64,000 nucleotides of DNA from Nonomuraea sediminis (GCF_018531495.1 NZ_JAHDTI010000002.1:372001-436000); one strand, 5' to 3'; shown: positions 1 to 9,437, numbered from the stretch's first letter. The notes: generated by a model not told the origin, from the letters alone. Numbers and translations: made by a program.

Positions 1-135
1 GTCCACGACGCGGGCGCCGGACAGCGTGACGCCGGATATCTCCGACAGGGCGTCGTACATCCCGTCCGGATACCGCGGGCGGGCCGCGTCGTAGGCGTCG
101 GCCACGTTGTCGAAGGCGCGGGAGAGCTCCGTCAT
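1..135 (-). CDS. Class I SAM-dependent methyltransferase, N-terminal fragment
   Basis: Only the first 45 codons are inside the window; the gene runs off the left edge. The reading starts [20 protein letters not shown] and continues to a hydrophobic strand ending ARVVD, which is the start of motif I of class I methyltransferases. The Phe-Asp...Ala-x-x-Tyr-Asp-x-x-Arg-Pro-x-Tyr-Pro opening is characteristic of this superfamily. Its ATG overlaps the stop codon of the upstream isomerase-like gene (ATGA), so the two are probably translationally coupled. The substrate cannot be told from this fragment. Confidence 0.75.
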   Translation of the reverse strand, partial: MTELSRAFDNVADAYDAARPRYPDGMYDALSEISGVTLSGARVVD

Positions 136-941
136 GCCGAGGCCGCCAGGTAGAGGCGGGCGAAGGCGAGCGCCTCGGCCAGGTCGTCGATCCGCTCGCT
201 GCGGCTGGCCGCCTTGCGCGTGTTGATCTCCAGCACGACCAGCCCGGAGTAGCCGTTGCCCGCCAGGCGCTCCAGCATCGGCGCGCACGGCTGGTTGCCC
301 CTGCCGGGCACCAGGTGCTCGTCCTTGTTCGACACCCCCAGCCCGTCGGCCAGGTGCAGGTGGGCCAGGCGGTCGCCGAGCTTGGTGGCCATCTCCATCG
401 CGTCCGAGCCCGACACCGCCGTGTGCGACAGGTCAAGCGTCACGTGCGGGAAGTCGTAGTCGGTGGGGTTCCAGTCGGGCGAGTAGGGGACGACGTCGTT
501 GCCGCGCGCCTTGAGGGGGAACATGTTCTCCACCGCGAAGACGACGCCGGTCTCGTCCTGCATCCTGGCCAGCCCGGCCTCGAAGTCGCGCGCGTAGTCG
601 CGCTGCCAGCGGAAGGGCGGGTGCACCACCACGGTCGAGGCGCCGAGCCGCTCGGCCGCCTTCTGCGCCTTGACCAGCTTGGCCCACGGGTCGCGACCCC
701 AGACCCGCTGCGTGACGAGCAGGCACGGCGCGTGGATGGCCAGCACGGGCACCTGGTAGTGCTCGGAGAGGCGCTCGATCACGTCGATGTCCTGGCTCAC
801 GGGATCGGCACCGACCATGATCTCGACGCCGTCGTATCCGAGGCGCGCGGCGAGCTCGAACGCATCGGGAGTGCGTTCCGGATATACCGAAGCGGTGGAC
901 AATGCGATCTTCGCATTGGGCACACGGATGACGTCAGCCAC
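132..941 (-). CDS. Sugar phosphate isomerase/epimerase-like TIM barrel protein
   Basis: A 269-residue protein with the layout of the AP-endonuclease-2/xylose-isomerase-like TIM barrel. Visible strand-end motifs are a GYDGVEIM segment near residue 35, VVVHPPF near 100, an FAVENMFP segment near 135 (metal-ligand Glu), VTLDLSHT near 167 (Asp and His ligands), AHLHLADG near 192 and VVLEINTR near 235 (final Glu). These fit a divalent-metal site, so an isomerase, epimerase or endonuclease activity is possible; the substrate is unknown. The start is GTG at 941. It overlaps the following methyltransferase by four bases, suggesting a shared transcript and perhaps a shared small-molecule pathway. Confidence 0.75.
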   Translation of the reverse strand: MADVIRVPNAKIALSTASVYPERTPDAFELAARLGYDGVEIMVGADPVSQDIDVIERLSEHYQVPVLAIHAPCLLVTQRVWGRDPWAKLVKAQKAAERLGASTVVVHPPFRWQRDYARDFEAGLARMQDETGVVFAVENMFPLKARGNDVVPYSPDWNPTDYDFPHVTLDLSHTAVSGSDAMEMATKLGDRLAHLHLADGLGVSNKDEHLVPGRGNQPCAPMLERLAGNGYSGLVVLEINTRKAASRSERIDDLAEALAFARLYLAASA

Positions 942-998
942 GTTGCCAGCCTAAGCCGGTACGCCGTATCTGGGGCGCTACCCCTACGGTTGGGGACT

Positions 999-1685
999 GT
1001 GAGAGGCGTCATCCCGAGTCCGAACATCTGGAACTCGCCGCAGGTCTACGAACTGGAGAACCGCGCCGTCGACCCCGACGGGGTGGCCGACTCCGCGATG
1101 CGGGAGCTGCGGGACTGGCGGGGCGCGACCGTGCTCGACGTCGGCTGCGGCACCGGCTACCACCTTCCGGGGCTGTCCGCCGAGGCCGCGCAGGTGATCG
1201 GCGCCGAGCCGCACCGCGACCTGGTGGCGCTGGCGCGACGACGCTGCGGCGGCCTGGCGAACGTCCGGATACTTCAGAGCACCGCCCAGGACCTCCCCCT
1301 GCCGGATTCCTCGGTGGACGTCGCCATCGCCCGCTGGGCCTACTTCTTCGGCCCCGGCTGCGAGCCGGGCCTGCGCGAGCTGTCACGGGTGGTACGGCAC
1401 GGCGGCGCGGCCTTCGTGATCGACCTGGACGCCACCAGGGGCGAGTTCGGCACCTGGTTCCAGCGGACCGTGCCCGCCTACTCCCCCGCCAAGGTCGAGG
1501 CGTTCTGGTCCCAGCAGGGCTGGCAGCGCCGCGAGCTGGACCTGCGCATGACCTTCGAGCGCCGCCAGGACCTGGAGGCCGTGCTGCGCATCGAGTTCAC
1601 CCCCGAGGTGGCCGAGCAGGCGATCGCCCAGGTCAAGGGCCTGGAGCTGGCCTATCCCAACGTGCTGCGCTGGCGCCTGTTCTGA
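999..1685 (+). CDS. Class I SAM-dependent methyltransferase
   Basis: A 228-residue methyltransferase begun at GTG 999 (MRGVIPSPNIWNSPQVYELE). The open frame extends far upstream, but that part lies antisense to the isomerase-like gene and is not protein-like. Motif I is VLDVGCGTGYHLPGL near residue 48; an acidic residue after strand 2 (GAEPHRD) and the post-motif DLPLPDSSVDVAIARWAYFF near residue 105 complete a Methyltransf_11-type Rossmann fold. The substrate is not identifiable. It is divergent from the isomerase-like gene with about 57 bases between starts, and is followed by an MerR regulator on the same strand. Confidence 0.78.
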   Translation: MRGVIPSPNIWNSPQVYELENRAVDPDGVADSAMRELRDWRGATVLDVGCGTGYHLPGLSAEAAQVIGAEPHRDLVALARRRCGGLANVRILQSTAQDLPLPDSSVDVAIARWAYFFGPGCEPGLRELSRVVRHGGAAFVIDLDATRGEFGTWFQRTVPAYSPAKVEAFWSQQGWQRRELDLRMTFERRQDLEAVLRIEFTPEVAEQAIAQVKGLELAYPNVLRWRLF

Positions 1686-1689
1686 CCGC

Positions 1690-1727
1690 TTGACCTTGAC
1701 GCCGGTGTCAACGTTTACGGTAGATGC
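1690..1727 (+). promoter_or_regulatory. MerR-type promoter/operator for merR-trxA
   Basis: A perfect inverted repeat TTGAC-N6-GTCAA (1696-1711) sits between a -35-like TTGACC (1690-1695) and a -10-like TACGGT (1716-1721). The 20-base spacer is long, which is typical of promoters that MerR proteins untwist. The regulator's ATG at 1728 is seven bases past the -10, so transcription probably begins at or next to the start codon and the mRNA would be leaderless. Confidence 0.6.
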
Positions 1728-2090
1728 ATGCGCATAGGTGAGCTGGCCGAGCGGACCGGGGTGAGCACCCGCTCGCTCCGCTACTACGAGCAGCACGGCC
1801 TGCTGTCGGCCGCGCGCGGCTCCAACGGCTACCGCGAGTACGCCGAGGACGACATCAAGCTCGTCTCGGAGATCCGCACGCTGCTCTCCTACGGCTTCAC
1901 GCTCGAGGACACCCGCCCGTTCGTGGACTGCCTGCGCGCCGGCCACGCCTCCGGCGGATCGTGCCACGAGTCCGTCGAGGTCTACCGGCGCAAGCTGGCC
2001 GAGATCGACGCGGAGATCGGCGTGCTGCTCGCCCGCCGCGCCGAGGTGGCCGCCCAGTTGGCCGCACCCTGCATGAGGAGACGGAAATGA
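1728..2090 (+). CDS. MerR family transcriptional regulator
   Basis: A 120-residue regulator with an N-terminal winged HTH ([20 protein letters not shown], residues 1-20), the GYREYAEDD wing, and a C-terminal dimerisation helix (about 82-110). Cysteines lie at residues 68, 79 and 115; a pair 11 residues apart in front of the dimer helix could bind metal or sense thiol oxidation, but no classical SoxR Fe-S motif is present. Its stop codon overlaps the thioredoxin start (ATGA), so the two are co-translated. The inverted repeat in its own promoter suggests autoregulation. A redox-sensing role is inferred from the thioredoxin partner. Confidence 0.85.
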   Translation: MRIGELAERTGVSTRSLRYYEQHGLLSAARGSNGYREYAEDDIKLVSEIRTLLSYGFTLEDTRPFVDCLRAGHASGGSCHESVEVYRRKLAEIDAEIGVLLARRAEVAAQLAAPCMRRRK

Positions 2091-2392
2091 TCAAGCTGAC
2101 GACCGACAACTTCGAGGAGCAGGTGCTCAAGAGCGACAAGCCGGTGCTGGTCGACTTCTGGGCGGAATGGTGCGGCCCGTGCCGGATGGTGGCGCCGATC
2201 CTGGAGGAGATCGAGTCGGACCACGGCCTGACCGTCGGCAAGCTCAACACCGACGAGAACCCGGCGATCATGGCCCGTTACGGCGTGATGAGCCTCCCCA
2301 CCCTGCTCCTCTTCGAGAACGGCGAGCCGGTCAGGCAGATCGTCGGCGCCAAGCCCAAGCGCATGCTCGTCAACGAGCTGGGCCTGGCGTAG
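2087..2392 (+). CDS. trxA: Thioredoxin
   Basis: A 101-residue thioredoxin with the active-site WCGPC at residues 28-32 and the cis-proline loop SLPT at 69-72. It would reduce protein disulfides in the cytoplasm using electrons from thioredoxin reductase, which is not in this window. The start is ATG 2087, overlapping the merR stop, with a GGAGACGG Shine-Dalgarno-like stretch just upstream; the longer frame upstream is antiparallel noise within merR. Single-domain length is standard for the family. Confidence 0.93.
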   Translation: MIKLTTDNFEEQVLKSDKPVLVDFWAEWCGPCRMVAPILEEIESDHGLTVGKLNTDENPAIMARYGVMSLPTLLLFENGEPVRQIVGAKPKRMLVNELGLA

Positions 2393-2465
2393 TCACTTCG
2401 ATGTAGGCAGAAGCTCGTTCCCTGGAGCCAGGAGAGGCCGATCCACGGCCTCTAACGTCGATGAC

Positions 2466-4571
2466 ATGACCAGGAACGCGCTGTTAGGCCTGCTCGCCCT
2501 CGCCGCCGTCGTGGCCTTCACGGTGTGGGCCCAGCTGCCCGGCACCAGGGCGGCCACGGCCTTCGACGGCGCGAGGGCCTTCGGCGACGTCCAGGCCATC
2601 GCCCGCGCCCCGCACCCCGTCGGCACGCCCGAACACGACCGGGTACGCGAACACCTGGTCACCGAGCTGCGCGGGCTCGGCCTCGACGTGCGCGTCCAGG
2701 AGAGCGTCGGGGTGCTGCCGCTGGACTACGACGGTGTCACCCCGATGGGCCGGGTCCGCAACATCGTCGCCGAACGCCGCGGCACCGCGCCCACGGGGCG
2801 GCTGGTCATCGCCGCGCACTACGACTCCGTGCCGGGCGCTCCCGGCGCCTCCGACGACGGTGCGGGGGTGGCCACGATCCTGGAGGTCGCCAGGAACCTG
2901 CCGAAGTCGGTCCGCAACGACGTGACGTTCCTGGTGACCGACGGCGAGGAGCCCGGCCTGCTGGGCGCCGGCGCGGTGCCCGTCGGCGGGCCGGCCGTGG
3001 TGCTCAACAACGAGGCCCGCGGCACGCGCGGCACCGTGATGATGTTCCGCACCTCCAAGGGTTCCGGGCCGCTGGTCGAGGTGTACGGCTCGGCCGCGCC
3101 GCATCCCATGGCCGACTCCGGGTTCGCCGCCCTGCTCGCCCTACTGCCGAACAACACCGACTTCTACGTCTTCGAGAAGAACGGGTGGCTGGGGTTCGAC
3201 TCGGCCTACACCGGGGGCGGGGCGCACTACCACACGCCGCTGGACGATCCCGCGCACCTGTCGCGGGCGAGCCTGCAGCAGATGGGCGACAACACGCTGG
3301 CCGTCGCGCGGGTGCTGGCCGAGGCCGACCTGGGGCGGATGCGGGGCGGCGAGTCCGTCTACTTCACGATCCCGTGGCTGCTCGTGCGGTATCCGGCCGG
3401 GCTCGAGCTGCCGCTCGCGCTCGGCGGGCTGGTGGCGGCCGGGGCGCTGGTGTGGGTGCTGCGGCGGCGGCAGCTGATCCGGCTGCCCAGGACCGCGGCG
3501 GCCGTCGGGCTCGGGCTGGTTCCGGTGCTGGTGGGCGGGGTGGCCGGGTACTTCTTCTGGCCGTTGCTCGGGGTGCTGCGGCCCGAGTACGCCGGGATGT
3601 TCACCGGGGATCCCTACCGGCCGTGGCTGTACCAGGGGGCGCTGGCGGCGCTCGTGGTCGCGCTGACGGCCGGGTGGTGGGCGCTCGCGCGCCGGGTGAC
3701 CGGCGAGCGGGAGCTGGCCGCGGGCGGGGTGGTGCTGGTGGCGCTGCTCGGGACGGCCTCCGCCGTGCTGCTGCCCGGCGGGTCGCACACGCTGGTGTGG
3801 GCGGCGCTGTTCGCCTCACTCGGCGGGATCGCGGCGGTCTTCGTGCGGTGGGAGGTCACGGCGCTCACGGTGGGGCTGGTGCCGGCGGCGGTCCTGCTCG
3901 GGGGCGGGCTGGTGCTGGGGTTCGACATCGGGCTGAAGCTCGGCGGGGTGCAGGCAGGGCTGTACCTGGCGCTGCTCGCGCTGCTCCTGCTGCCGTTGCT
4001 CCAGCGGGTGCGCCTGCTGGCCGTGGCGTCCGTCGCGACCGTGGCGCTCCTGGTGGCGGGGCTGGTCGTGGACCGCTTCGACGCCGCGCATCCCAGGCAG
4101 GCCCATCTGGCCTACGCCGTCGACAACGGGTCGGGCACCGCCGTCTGGGGTGAGCCGGGTTCCGGTTCCGCCGACAGCGTGCGGTACTTCGGGGACACCG
4201 GGTACGGCACGCGGCCCGCCCCCGTGGCACGGCTGGCGGATCCCCGGCTGACCGTGGTGAGGTCCGGGCCGGGGCGGCGGGTGGTGGTGCGGCTCACGCC
4301 CTCGGGGGACGTGCCCGTGGTCGGGCTCAGCCTGGGGCAGGCCGTACCGATCAGCGTGGACGGGAAGGCGCTGGGCAAGCGGAAGGGGTTCGCCTACCAC
4401 GCTCCGCCTCGGGGTGGGGTGGAGGTGACGCTGGACCTGCCTGACGGGCCCACGCCGGTGCGGGCCTTCCAGGAGGCCTACGACCTGTCGGTGGTGCCCG
4501 GATTCCGGCCCGCGCCCGACACGGACTACCTGCGGCCTTCTGTCACCGCCTTCCGCGTGCACCGGCTGTGA
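2466..4571 (+). CDS. M28 family zinc metallopeptidase with C-terminal membrane domain
   Basis: A 701-residue protein. Residues 4-22 form a signal anchor. The M28 domain follows: zinc ligands H118 and D120 in AAHYD, the Asp of GASDDGAG (near 130), catalytic/ligand Glu of VTDGEEPGLLGA (161-162), and a later His in GGAHYHTPLDD. About residues 300-535 hold eight or so hydrophobic segments, and the last 160 residues look extracytoplasmic. This is the layout of Fxna/ER-aminopeptidase-like M28 proteins and predicts a membrane-bound exopeptidase acting outside the cell. The natural substrate is unknown. It precedes radA on the same strand with a 39-base gap. Confidence 0.85.
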   Translation: MTRNALLGLLALAAVVAFTVWAQLPGTRAATAFDGARAFGDVQAIARAPHPVGTPEHDRVREHLVTELRGLGLDVRVQESVGVLPLDYDGVTPMGRVRNIVAERRGTAPTGRLVIAAHYDSVPGAPGASDDGAGVATILEVARNLPKSVRNDVTFLVTDGEEPGLLGAGAVPVGGPAVVLNNEARGTRGTVMMFRTSKGSGPLVEVYGSAAPHPMADSGFAALLALLPNNTDFYVFEKNGWLGFDSAYTGGGAHYHTPLDDPAHLSRASLQQMGDNTLAVARVLAEADLGRMRGGESVYFTIPWLLVRYPAGLELPLALGGLVAAGALVWVLRRRQLIRLPRTAAAVGLGLVPVLVGGVAGYFFWPLLGVLRPEYAGMFTGDPYRPWLYQGALAALVVALTAGWWALARRVTGERELAAGGVVLVALLGTASAVLLPGGSHTLVWAALFASLGGIAAVFVRWEVTALTVGLVPAAVLLGGGLVLGFDIGLKLGGVQAGLYLALLALLLLPLLQRVRLLAVASVATVALLVAGLVVDRFDAAHPRQAHLAYAVDNGSGTAVWGEPGSGSADSVRYFGDTGYGTRPAPVARLADPRLTVVRSGPGRRVVVRLTPSGDVPVVGLSLGQAVPISVDGKALGKRKGFAYHAPPRGGVEVTLDLPDGPTPVRAFQEAYDLSVVPGFRPAPDTDYLRPSVTAFRVHRL

Positions 4572-4610
4572 TCACCGAGATTGTCGGCGGCGACCGCTAG
4601 CCTGCTCGGC

Positions 4611-6014
4611 ATGGCCAAGACGACGTCCCCCGGTTATCGCTGCACCGAGTGCGGGTGGCGCACGCTCAAGTGGGTGGGGCGGTGCGGCGAGTGCCAGGCG
4701 TGGGGCACCGTCGACGAGGAGGGCGCGCGGGCCGGCGTGCACGTCGTGCAGCCCGGCGCGACCAGCGCGCCGGCCTTGCCGATCGGCCAGGTCAAGGCCG
4801 AGGTGGCGATCGCGCGCACGACCGGGGTCGGCGAGCTCGACCGGGTGCTCGGCGGCGGCCTGGTGGCCGGCGCGGTGATCCTGCTGGCCGGCGAGCCCGG
4901 CATCGGCAAGTCCACGCTGCTGCTGGAGGCCGCGGCCCGCATCGCCGAGCGCGACACCGTCCTCTACGTCACCGGCGAGGAGTCGGCCGCCCAGGTGCGG
5001 CTGCGGGCCGACCGCATCGGCGCCATCCGCGACCAGCTGTTCCTGGCCGCCGAGACCGAGCTGTCGGCGCTGGTCGCCCATGTGGAGAAGGTCCAGCCCA
5101 GGCTGCTGGTGGTCGACTCGGTGCAGACCATCGGCTCGGCGCAGGCCACCGGCGTGCCCGGCGGGGTGACCCAGGTGCGCGAGGTGGCGGCCAACCTGGT
5201 GCGCATCGCCAAGGAGCGCGACATGGCCACCGTGCTGGTCGGCCACGTCACCAAGGAGGGCTCGATCGCCGGGCCTCGCACGCTCGAGCACCTGGTCGAC
5301 GTCGTGCTCAACTTCGAGGGCGACCGCCACTCGCGGCTCCGCATGGTGCGCGCGATCAAGAACAGGTTCGGCCCCACCGACGAGGTCGGCTGCTTCGACC
5401 TGCACGAACGCGGCATCGAGGGCATCGCCGACCCCAGCGGCCTGTTCGTCTCCCGGCGCAGCAGCCCGGTCCCCGGCACCTGCGTGACCGTCACCATGGA
5501 GGGCACCCGCCCGCTGCCCGCCGAGGTCCAGGCGCTCGTCGCGCGCACCGAGGCGCAGCAGCCCCGGCGCACCTCCTCGGGCCTTGACACCTACCGGGTG
5601 CAGATGATCCTGGCCGTCCTCGAGCGGCGCCTGAACGCCAGGCTCGGCGGCTGCGACGTCTTCACCGCCACCGTAGGCGGACTCAAGCTCGCCGACCCCG
5701 CCATCGACCTGTCCGTCATGCTCGCCGTCGCCAGCGCCGCGGGCGACAAGCCGCTTCCCGCCGGGCTGGTGGCCCTCGGCGAGGTCGGCCTGGCAGGCGA
5801 GCTCCGCCCGGTCAAGGACGTCCGCCGCCGCCTCACCGAAGCCGCGAGAATGGGCTTCACCCGAGCCCTGGTCCCCACCGGATCCCTCGAGGAAGGCAGC
5901 CGCAAGCAGAACGGCCAGCGCTCCCTCGTCCCCGTCGGGCCGGTCACGTTCGCCCCCGGCTTCGAGGTCGTCCAAGCCGAAAACGTCTGGGACGCCCTCA
6001 CCCACGTCACCTGA
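4611..6014 (+). CDS. radA: DNA repair protein RadA
   Basis: A 467-residue RadA, which promotes branch migration during recombinational repair. The N-terminal zinc finger has Cys at residues 11, 14, 25 and 28. The RecA-like domain carries Walker A GEPGIGKST (about 94-102) and the RadA-specific KNRFG near residue 250. The C-terminal Lon-protease-like domain covers roughly 300-467. ATG 4611 is chosen because it directly precedes the zinc finger; an upstream TTG at 4581 adds only ten unlikely residues. disA follows after 161 bases, a conserved actinobacterial order. Confidence 0.95.
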   Translation: MAKTTSPGYRCTECGWRTLKWVGRCGECQAWGTVDEEGARAGVHVVQPGATSAPALPIGQVKAEVAIARTTGVGELDRVLGGGLVAGAVILLAGEPGIGKSTLLLEAAARIAERDTVLYVTGEESAAQVRLRADRIGAIRDQLFLAAETELSALVAHVEKVQPRLLVVDSVQTIGSAQATGVPGGVTQVREVAANLVRIAKERDMATVLVGHVTKEGSIAGPRTLEHLVDVVLNFEGDRHSRLRMVRAIKNRFGPTDEVGCFDLHERGIEGIADPSGLFVSRRSSPVPGTCVTVTMEGTRPLPAEVQALVARTEAQQPRRTSSGLDTYRVQMILAVLERRLNARLGGCDVFTATVGGLKLADPAIDLSVMLAVASAAGDKPLPAGLVALGEVGLAGELRPVKDVRRRLTEAARMGFTRALVPTGSLEEGSRKQNGQRSLVPVGPVTFAPGFEVVQAENVWDALTHVT

Positions 6015-6175
6015 CCGGCCCGCCGTACCCCTGAGCTGAGCGCGGAACTTCCGCGAGTGATCTTCGTCGGGATGTCCCAGGAGTATCAGGCGTCACCGGC
6101 AATCCGTCGGGACCTTGACCTGATTCCGCTATAGCACGGCTAAGCTGGCCTTGACTTATTCGACACGGGGGTCAG

Positions 6176-7261
6176 GTGCCAGACGACAGGAGTCTCGACG
6201 AACGCCGTCGCGAAGCCCTGGCCGCGGTGGCTCCGGGCACGCCGCTACGTGACGGCCTGGAGCGCATCCTGCGAGGGCAGACCGGCGGCCTGATCGTGCT
6301 CGGCTACAACGGCGTGGTCGAAGAGCTGTGCAGCGGCGGCTTCGAGCTGGACGTGGATTTCTCCGCGACCCGGCTGCGCGAGCTGGCCAAGATGGACGGC
6401 GCGATCGTGCTGACGACCGGCGAGTACAAGATCGTACGCGCCGCGGTGCACCTCGTCCCCGACCCCTCCATCGCGACCGACGAGTCCGGCACCCGCCACC
6501 GCACCGCCCAGCGCGTCGCCCGCCAGACCGGCATGCCGATCATCGCGATCTCCAAGTCGATGCGGATCATCGCCCTCTACCTCGACGGCATCCGCTACGT
6601 GCTGGAGGAGTCCGCGGCGATCCTGTCCAAGGCCAACCAGGCCCTGGCCACGCTCGAACGCTACAAGCACCGCCTCGACGAGGTCTCCGGCACGCTGTCG
6701 GCCCTCGAGATCGAGGACCTGGTGACCGTCCGCGACGTCGCCGCCGTGGCGCAGCGCCTGGAGATGGTCCGGCGCATCTCCGACGAGATCAAGGGCTACG
6801 TGGTCGAGCTCGGCACCGACGGGCGGCTGCTGTCGCTGCAGCTCGACGAGCTGGTCGCCGGGGTCGACTCCGAGCGCGAGCTGGTCGTGCGCGACTACCT
6901 GCCCGCACCCTCGGGCCGCCGCCAGCGCCGCCTCGCCGACGCGCTCCACGAGCTGGACAAGCTGTCTTCCACTGAGCTGCTCGACCTCACCACGGTCTCC
7001 CACGTCCTGGGCCACAGCGGCACGGAGACGCTCGACAGCCCCGTCAGCCCGCGCGGCTTCCGCCTGCTGGCCAAGGTCCCCCGCCTGCCGCAGTCGGTCG
7101 TCGACCGGCTCGTCGACCACTTCGGCGGCCTCCAGAAGCTCCTCGCCGCCAGCATCGACGACCTCCAGGCCGTGGGCGGCGTCGGCGAATCCCGCGCCCG
7201 CAGCGTCCGCGAAGGCCTCTCCCGCCTCGCCGAAAGCAGCATCCTCGAACGCTACGTGTAG
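6176..7261 (+). CDS. disA: DNA integrity scanning protein DisA, diadenylate cyclase
   Basis: A 361-residue DisA that condenses two ATP into cyclic di-AMP and scans DNA. The DAC domain has the DGA motif at residues 74-76 and RHR at 107-109; the central helical linker is about 150-290, and the C-terminal HhH DNA-binding domain ends in [19 protein letters not shown]. The start is GTG 6176. The product is the ligand of the ydaO-type riboswitch found at about 24.5 kb in this window, so synthesis and read-out of the signal are both encoded here. A TTGACC at 6115 and TAAGCT at 6141 could form a promoter, but the 20-base spacer makes this weak. Confidence 0.96.
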   Translation: MPDDRSLDERRREALAAVAPGTPLRDGLERILRGQTGGLIVLGYNGVVEELCSGGFELDVDFSATRLRELAKMDGAIVLTTGEYKIVRAAVHLVPDPSIATDESGTRHRTAQRVARQTGMPIIAISKSMRIIALYLDGIRYVLEESAAILSKANQALATLERYKHRLDEVSGTLSALEIEDLVTVRDVAAVAQRLEMVRRISDEIKGYVVELGTDGRLLSLQLDELVAGVDSERELVVRDYLPAPSGRRQRRLADALHELDKLSSTELLDLTTVSHVLGHSGTETLDSPVSPRGFRLLAKVPRLPQSVVDRLVDHFGGLQKLLAASIDDLQAVGGVGESRARSVREGLSRLAESSILERYV

Positions 7262-7283
7262 CTGAGCCGGAACTGTTCGGGCC

Positions 7284-8408
7284 TCAGTCAGGAAGGGTGG
7301 GCCTGGTGTCGTTCCAGCCCGAGTCCAAGATCAACCAGTAGTCCAGCATCCTGCCGGGAACCTGCCACTTCTCGCTGTTGGGCCCCTGTTCAAGCTGGAT
7401 GTCACGGCTCCCCAGAGCCTTGCCGGTCCGCTGGTCGAAGAACACCTGACCCTGGATCCTCCCGCGGCCGTCGGCGCTCTCGTACGGAGCCGCGAGGCCG
7501 ACCGCGGTGCGGCCGAGCGGATCCTTGACGATCCCCAGCCGCTGCACGCCGGGATAGTCGGTGATCAGGCGCATGAGACCGGCTCGCACCTTGGGCGGCA
7601 CCGGCGTATCCGCGAGGACGAAGAAGACCTGGTCGAGCACGTCCTTCGGGCCGTCGCAGTGCCTCGGCGCTCCGGTCCGGCCCTCGTCGAGCTTGACCGA
7701 GCCCTCGCACAGGAGCTTGCGCAGCTCTTCGGGGTCGGTGGGAAAGTCTTGGAGCTCCTGGTAGCTGAACAGGCCGACGCCACCGATGCTGAACGTGCCG
7801 CCGCCCTGGTCGTTCGGATTGTCCACCTTCCAAGCATCCGACTTCGTCCTGACGGTCCTGGTCACTCCCGACGAGCGCACCGTCCAGCTCGGTGGGGAAC
7901 CCGCCGCGCGCCAGGCGTCGACGTCGGCGCGGGTCTGGAGCTTCCCCGCGAGGTCACGGCCGTAGAAGGACTCGCCGTCGCCGCGGGTTCGTCCCGTCCA
8001 CCTGAAGAACTCGCTGCGCTCCTCCACGACGTACCCGCCGGTGCCGCCGAGCGCGAGCGCCGCGAAGCCAGTGCGCTGGTGCGTGTACCAGTAGCGGCCC
8101 TGCTGCTGCAGGCCCGCCTGGGATGCGGCGGCCAGCATCATGCCGCGAGGTGACAGGGCGTCAGGGGTGGCCTCCACCCCTGTCCGCGGTCGCGTGGGGT
8201 CGTCGGTGGCCAGCGTCATACCCGCCGCCACGGCCGCTGCCGTGGCGGCGGCCACCAGGCCACCGAGCGGCAAACGCCACGCACGGCGAGAGCGCGGCCG
8301 TGCGGTGTCGTCCTGGCTCAACATCCGGCCGCGGGCGGCCGCCGCGGCCTCCTCGGAGGGCGGGGGCGGGTCGTCGTACACCCCACGCAGGAGATGCAGC
8401 TCGTTCAT
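7284..8408 (-). CDS. CU044_5270 family membrane protein, partner of the ECF sigma factor
   Basis: A 374-residue protein opening with MNELHLLRGVYDDPPPPSEE, the hallmark of the actinobacterial CU044_5270 family. A cytoplasmic N-terminus is followed by a single membrane segment near residues 47-67 and a large extracytoplasmic domain. Genes of this family usually follow an ECF sigma factor gene, as here: its start overlaps the sigma stop by four bases. By position it is probably an anti-sigma or signal-receiving partner, but no zinc anti-sigma motif is visible, so this role is inferred. It is convergent with disA. Confidence 0.75.
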   Translation of the reverse strand: MNELHLLRGVYDDPPPPSEEAAAAARGRMLSQDDTARPRSRRAWRLPLGGLVAAATAAAVAAGMTLATDDPTRPRTGVEATPDALSPRGMMLAAASQAGLQQQGRYWYTHQRTGFAALALGGTGGYVVEERSEFFRWTGRTRGDGESFYGRDLAGKLQTRADVDAWRAAGSPPSWTVRSSGVTRTVRTKSDAWKVDNPNDQGGGTFSIGGVGLFSYQELQDFPTDPEELRKLLCEGSVKLDEGRTGAPRHCDGPKDVLDQVFFVLADTPVPPKVRAGLMRLITDYPGVQRLGIVKDPLGRTAVGLAAPYESADGRGRIQGQVFFDQRTGKALGSRDIQLEQGPNSEKWQVPGRMLDYWLILDSGWNDTRPTLPD

Positions 8409-9019
8409 CGATGTGTCTCTTCCTCATCCAGCAGCGGATTCGTTCCACCCAGCGCCTTGCGCAGCTTCCCGCGAGCCCGGTTGAGCCGCGAGGACACCGT
8501 GCCGAAGGGCACGTCCAGCGCCTGCGCCACCTCCTCGTAGCTCAGCCCCGAGAGCGCCACCAGCAGCAACACGTCACGCTGGCCCGCGGGCAGGGCGGCG
8601 ACGGCCCTGGCCAGCGCGCCTTTGACCCCTTGCGCGCTCACCTTCGCCGTCACCTCGTCCTCGTGGTCCCGCTCCTCCTCCGGATGCAGCCGACCCACGG
8701 TCCGAAGGAGGCGTACCTCATCGCGGCGGTATCGGCTGATGAGGTTGGTGGCGATGCCGTAGAGCCAGGGACGGGCACTGCGGTGGCTCAGGTCGTAGCG
8801 GCGACGCTGACGAAAGGCGAGGGCGAACGTCTCAGCGGAGACGTCATCGGCGGCGTGCGGGCCGAGCCGGCGGGAGACGTACCGGTGAATCTCCGTGTAG
8901 TGCGCGTCGAAGACGGCGCCGAAACGTTCGGGTTCGTCCCAGGACTGCTCGATCACCACGGCGTCGTCCTGCGACGGTGGGGCGACGTCCGGGGGGTCGG
9001 CCAGGTGTGGCTCATTCAT
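8405..9019 (-). CDS. RNA polymerase ECF sigma factor (sigma-70 family)
   Basis: A 204-residue group IV sigma factor. Region 2 is at about residues 33-105 (FDAHYTEIHRYVSRRLG, then DDVSAETFALAF and RPWLYGIATNLI). Region 4 is at about 145-195 (LPAGQRDVLLLVALSGLSYEE, then GTVSSRLNRARGKLRKAL). There is no region 3 or C-terminal extension. It would direct RNA polymerase to a stress- or envelope-linked promoter set. The gene is coupled by ATGA overlap to the CU044_5270 partner downstream. Its start is ATG 9019 within an ATTC-repeat stretch. Confidence 0.92.
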   Translation of the reverse strand: MNEPHLADPPDVAPPSQDDAVVIEQSWDEPERFGAVFDAHYTEIHRYVSRRLGPHAADDVSAETFALAFRQRRRYDLSHRSARPWLYGIATNLISRYRRDEVRLLRTVGRLHPEEERDHEDEVTAKVSAQGVKGALARAVAALPAGQRDVLLLVALSGLSYEEVAQALDVPFGTVSSRLNRARGKLRKALGGTNPLLDEEETHR

Positions 9020-9437
9020 TCATGTGACTCATTCATTCAAAGGCCCAGTGGTCGGCGGGACATCGGTCACCTGTTGTTGTCCGCAGACCGCCGCCGCCTT
9101 CCCCTGAATTCCGGCCGCGACTTTCGCCCACTCTTCCCGTACGGCAAGCCACCCCACCGCCACCCGCCGCACGTGGCCGGTCTCCGTCCAGGGAGACGCC
9201 ACTCCAGCAGGACGTGGTCGGCCGCCGCTACGACGCCCCGCAGACGTTGCCCCGTGGCCAAGCCGGAATCGTGGCCAGGCAGCCTTTGGACACCACGCCG
9301 CCCACCTGTCCCGGCAGTACGTGCGCACGGTGACCCAGCTCGCGAGGTGGGGATCGTTTAGGTTGGTGATCGCCATCCTGGCGAGTGTGCCGTGACGTGA
9401 GCGCGGTTTTTCAAGTCGAGCCATCTGATGGGGACCC
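9020..9437. other. Intergenic region with one copy of the dispersed repeat
   Basis: No convincing gene is seen. A minus-strand open frame (9029-9424) lacks recognisable domains and overlaps the repeat copy at 9137-9207, so it is not called. The right half separates the sigma operon from the small membrane gene at 9438. Confidence 0.5.
9137..9207 (-). repeat. Dispersed repeat, family A copy 1
   Basis: Read on the minus strand it contains GGAG-N6-CTCC (a small hairpin), then CTGGACGGAGACCGGCC, GTGCGGC and a TTGCCGTAC end. The same ordered blocks occur at 16381-16453 and 49199-49273, each in a gap between genes. See findings. Confidence 0.6.

Noticed and set aside
315..998. N-terminal extension of the methyltransferase frame at 999-1685
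   Set aside because: It is antisense to the isomerase-like gene, has a His/Gly/Arg-rich shadow composition, and the methyltransferase has a good GTG start at 999.
6115..6146. TTGACC/TAAGCT promoter of disA
   Set aside because: The 20-base spacer is long and no regulatory dyad supports it, so it is mentioned only in the disA entry.
9029..9424. 131-residue minus-strand frame after the sigma operon
   Set aside because: No domain, many Trp, and part of it is the dispersed repeat copy at 9137-9207.
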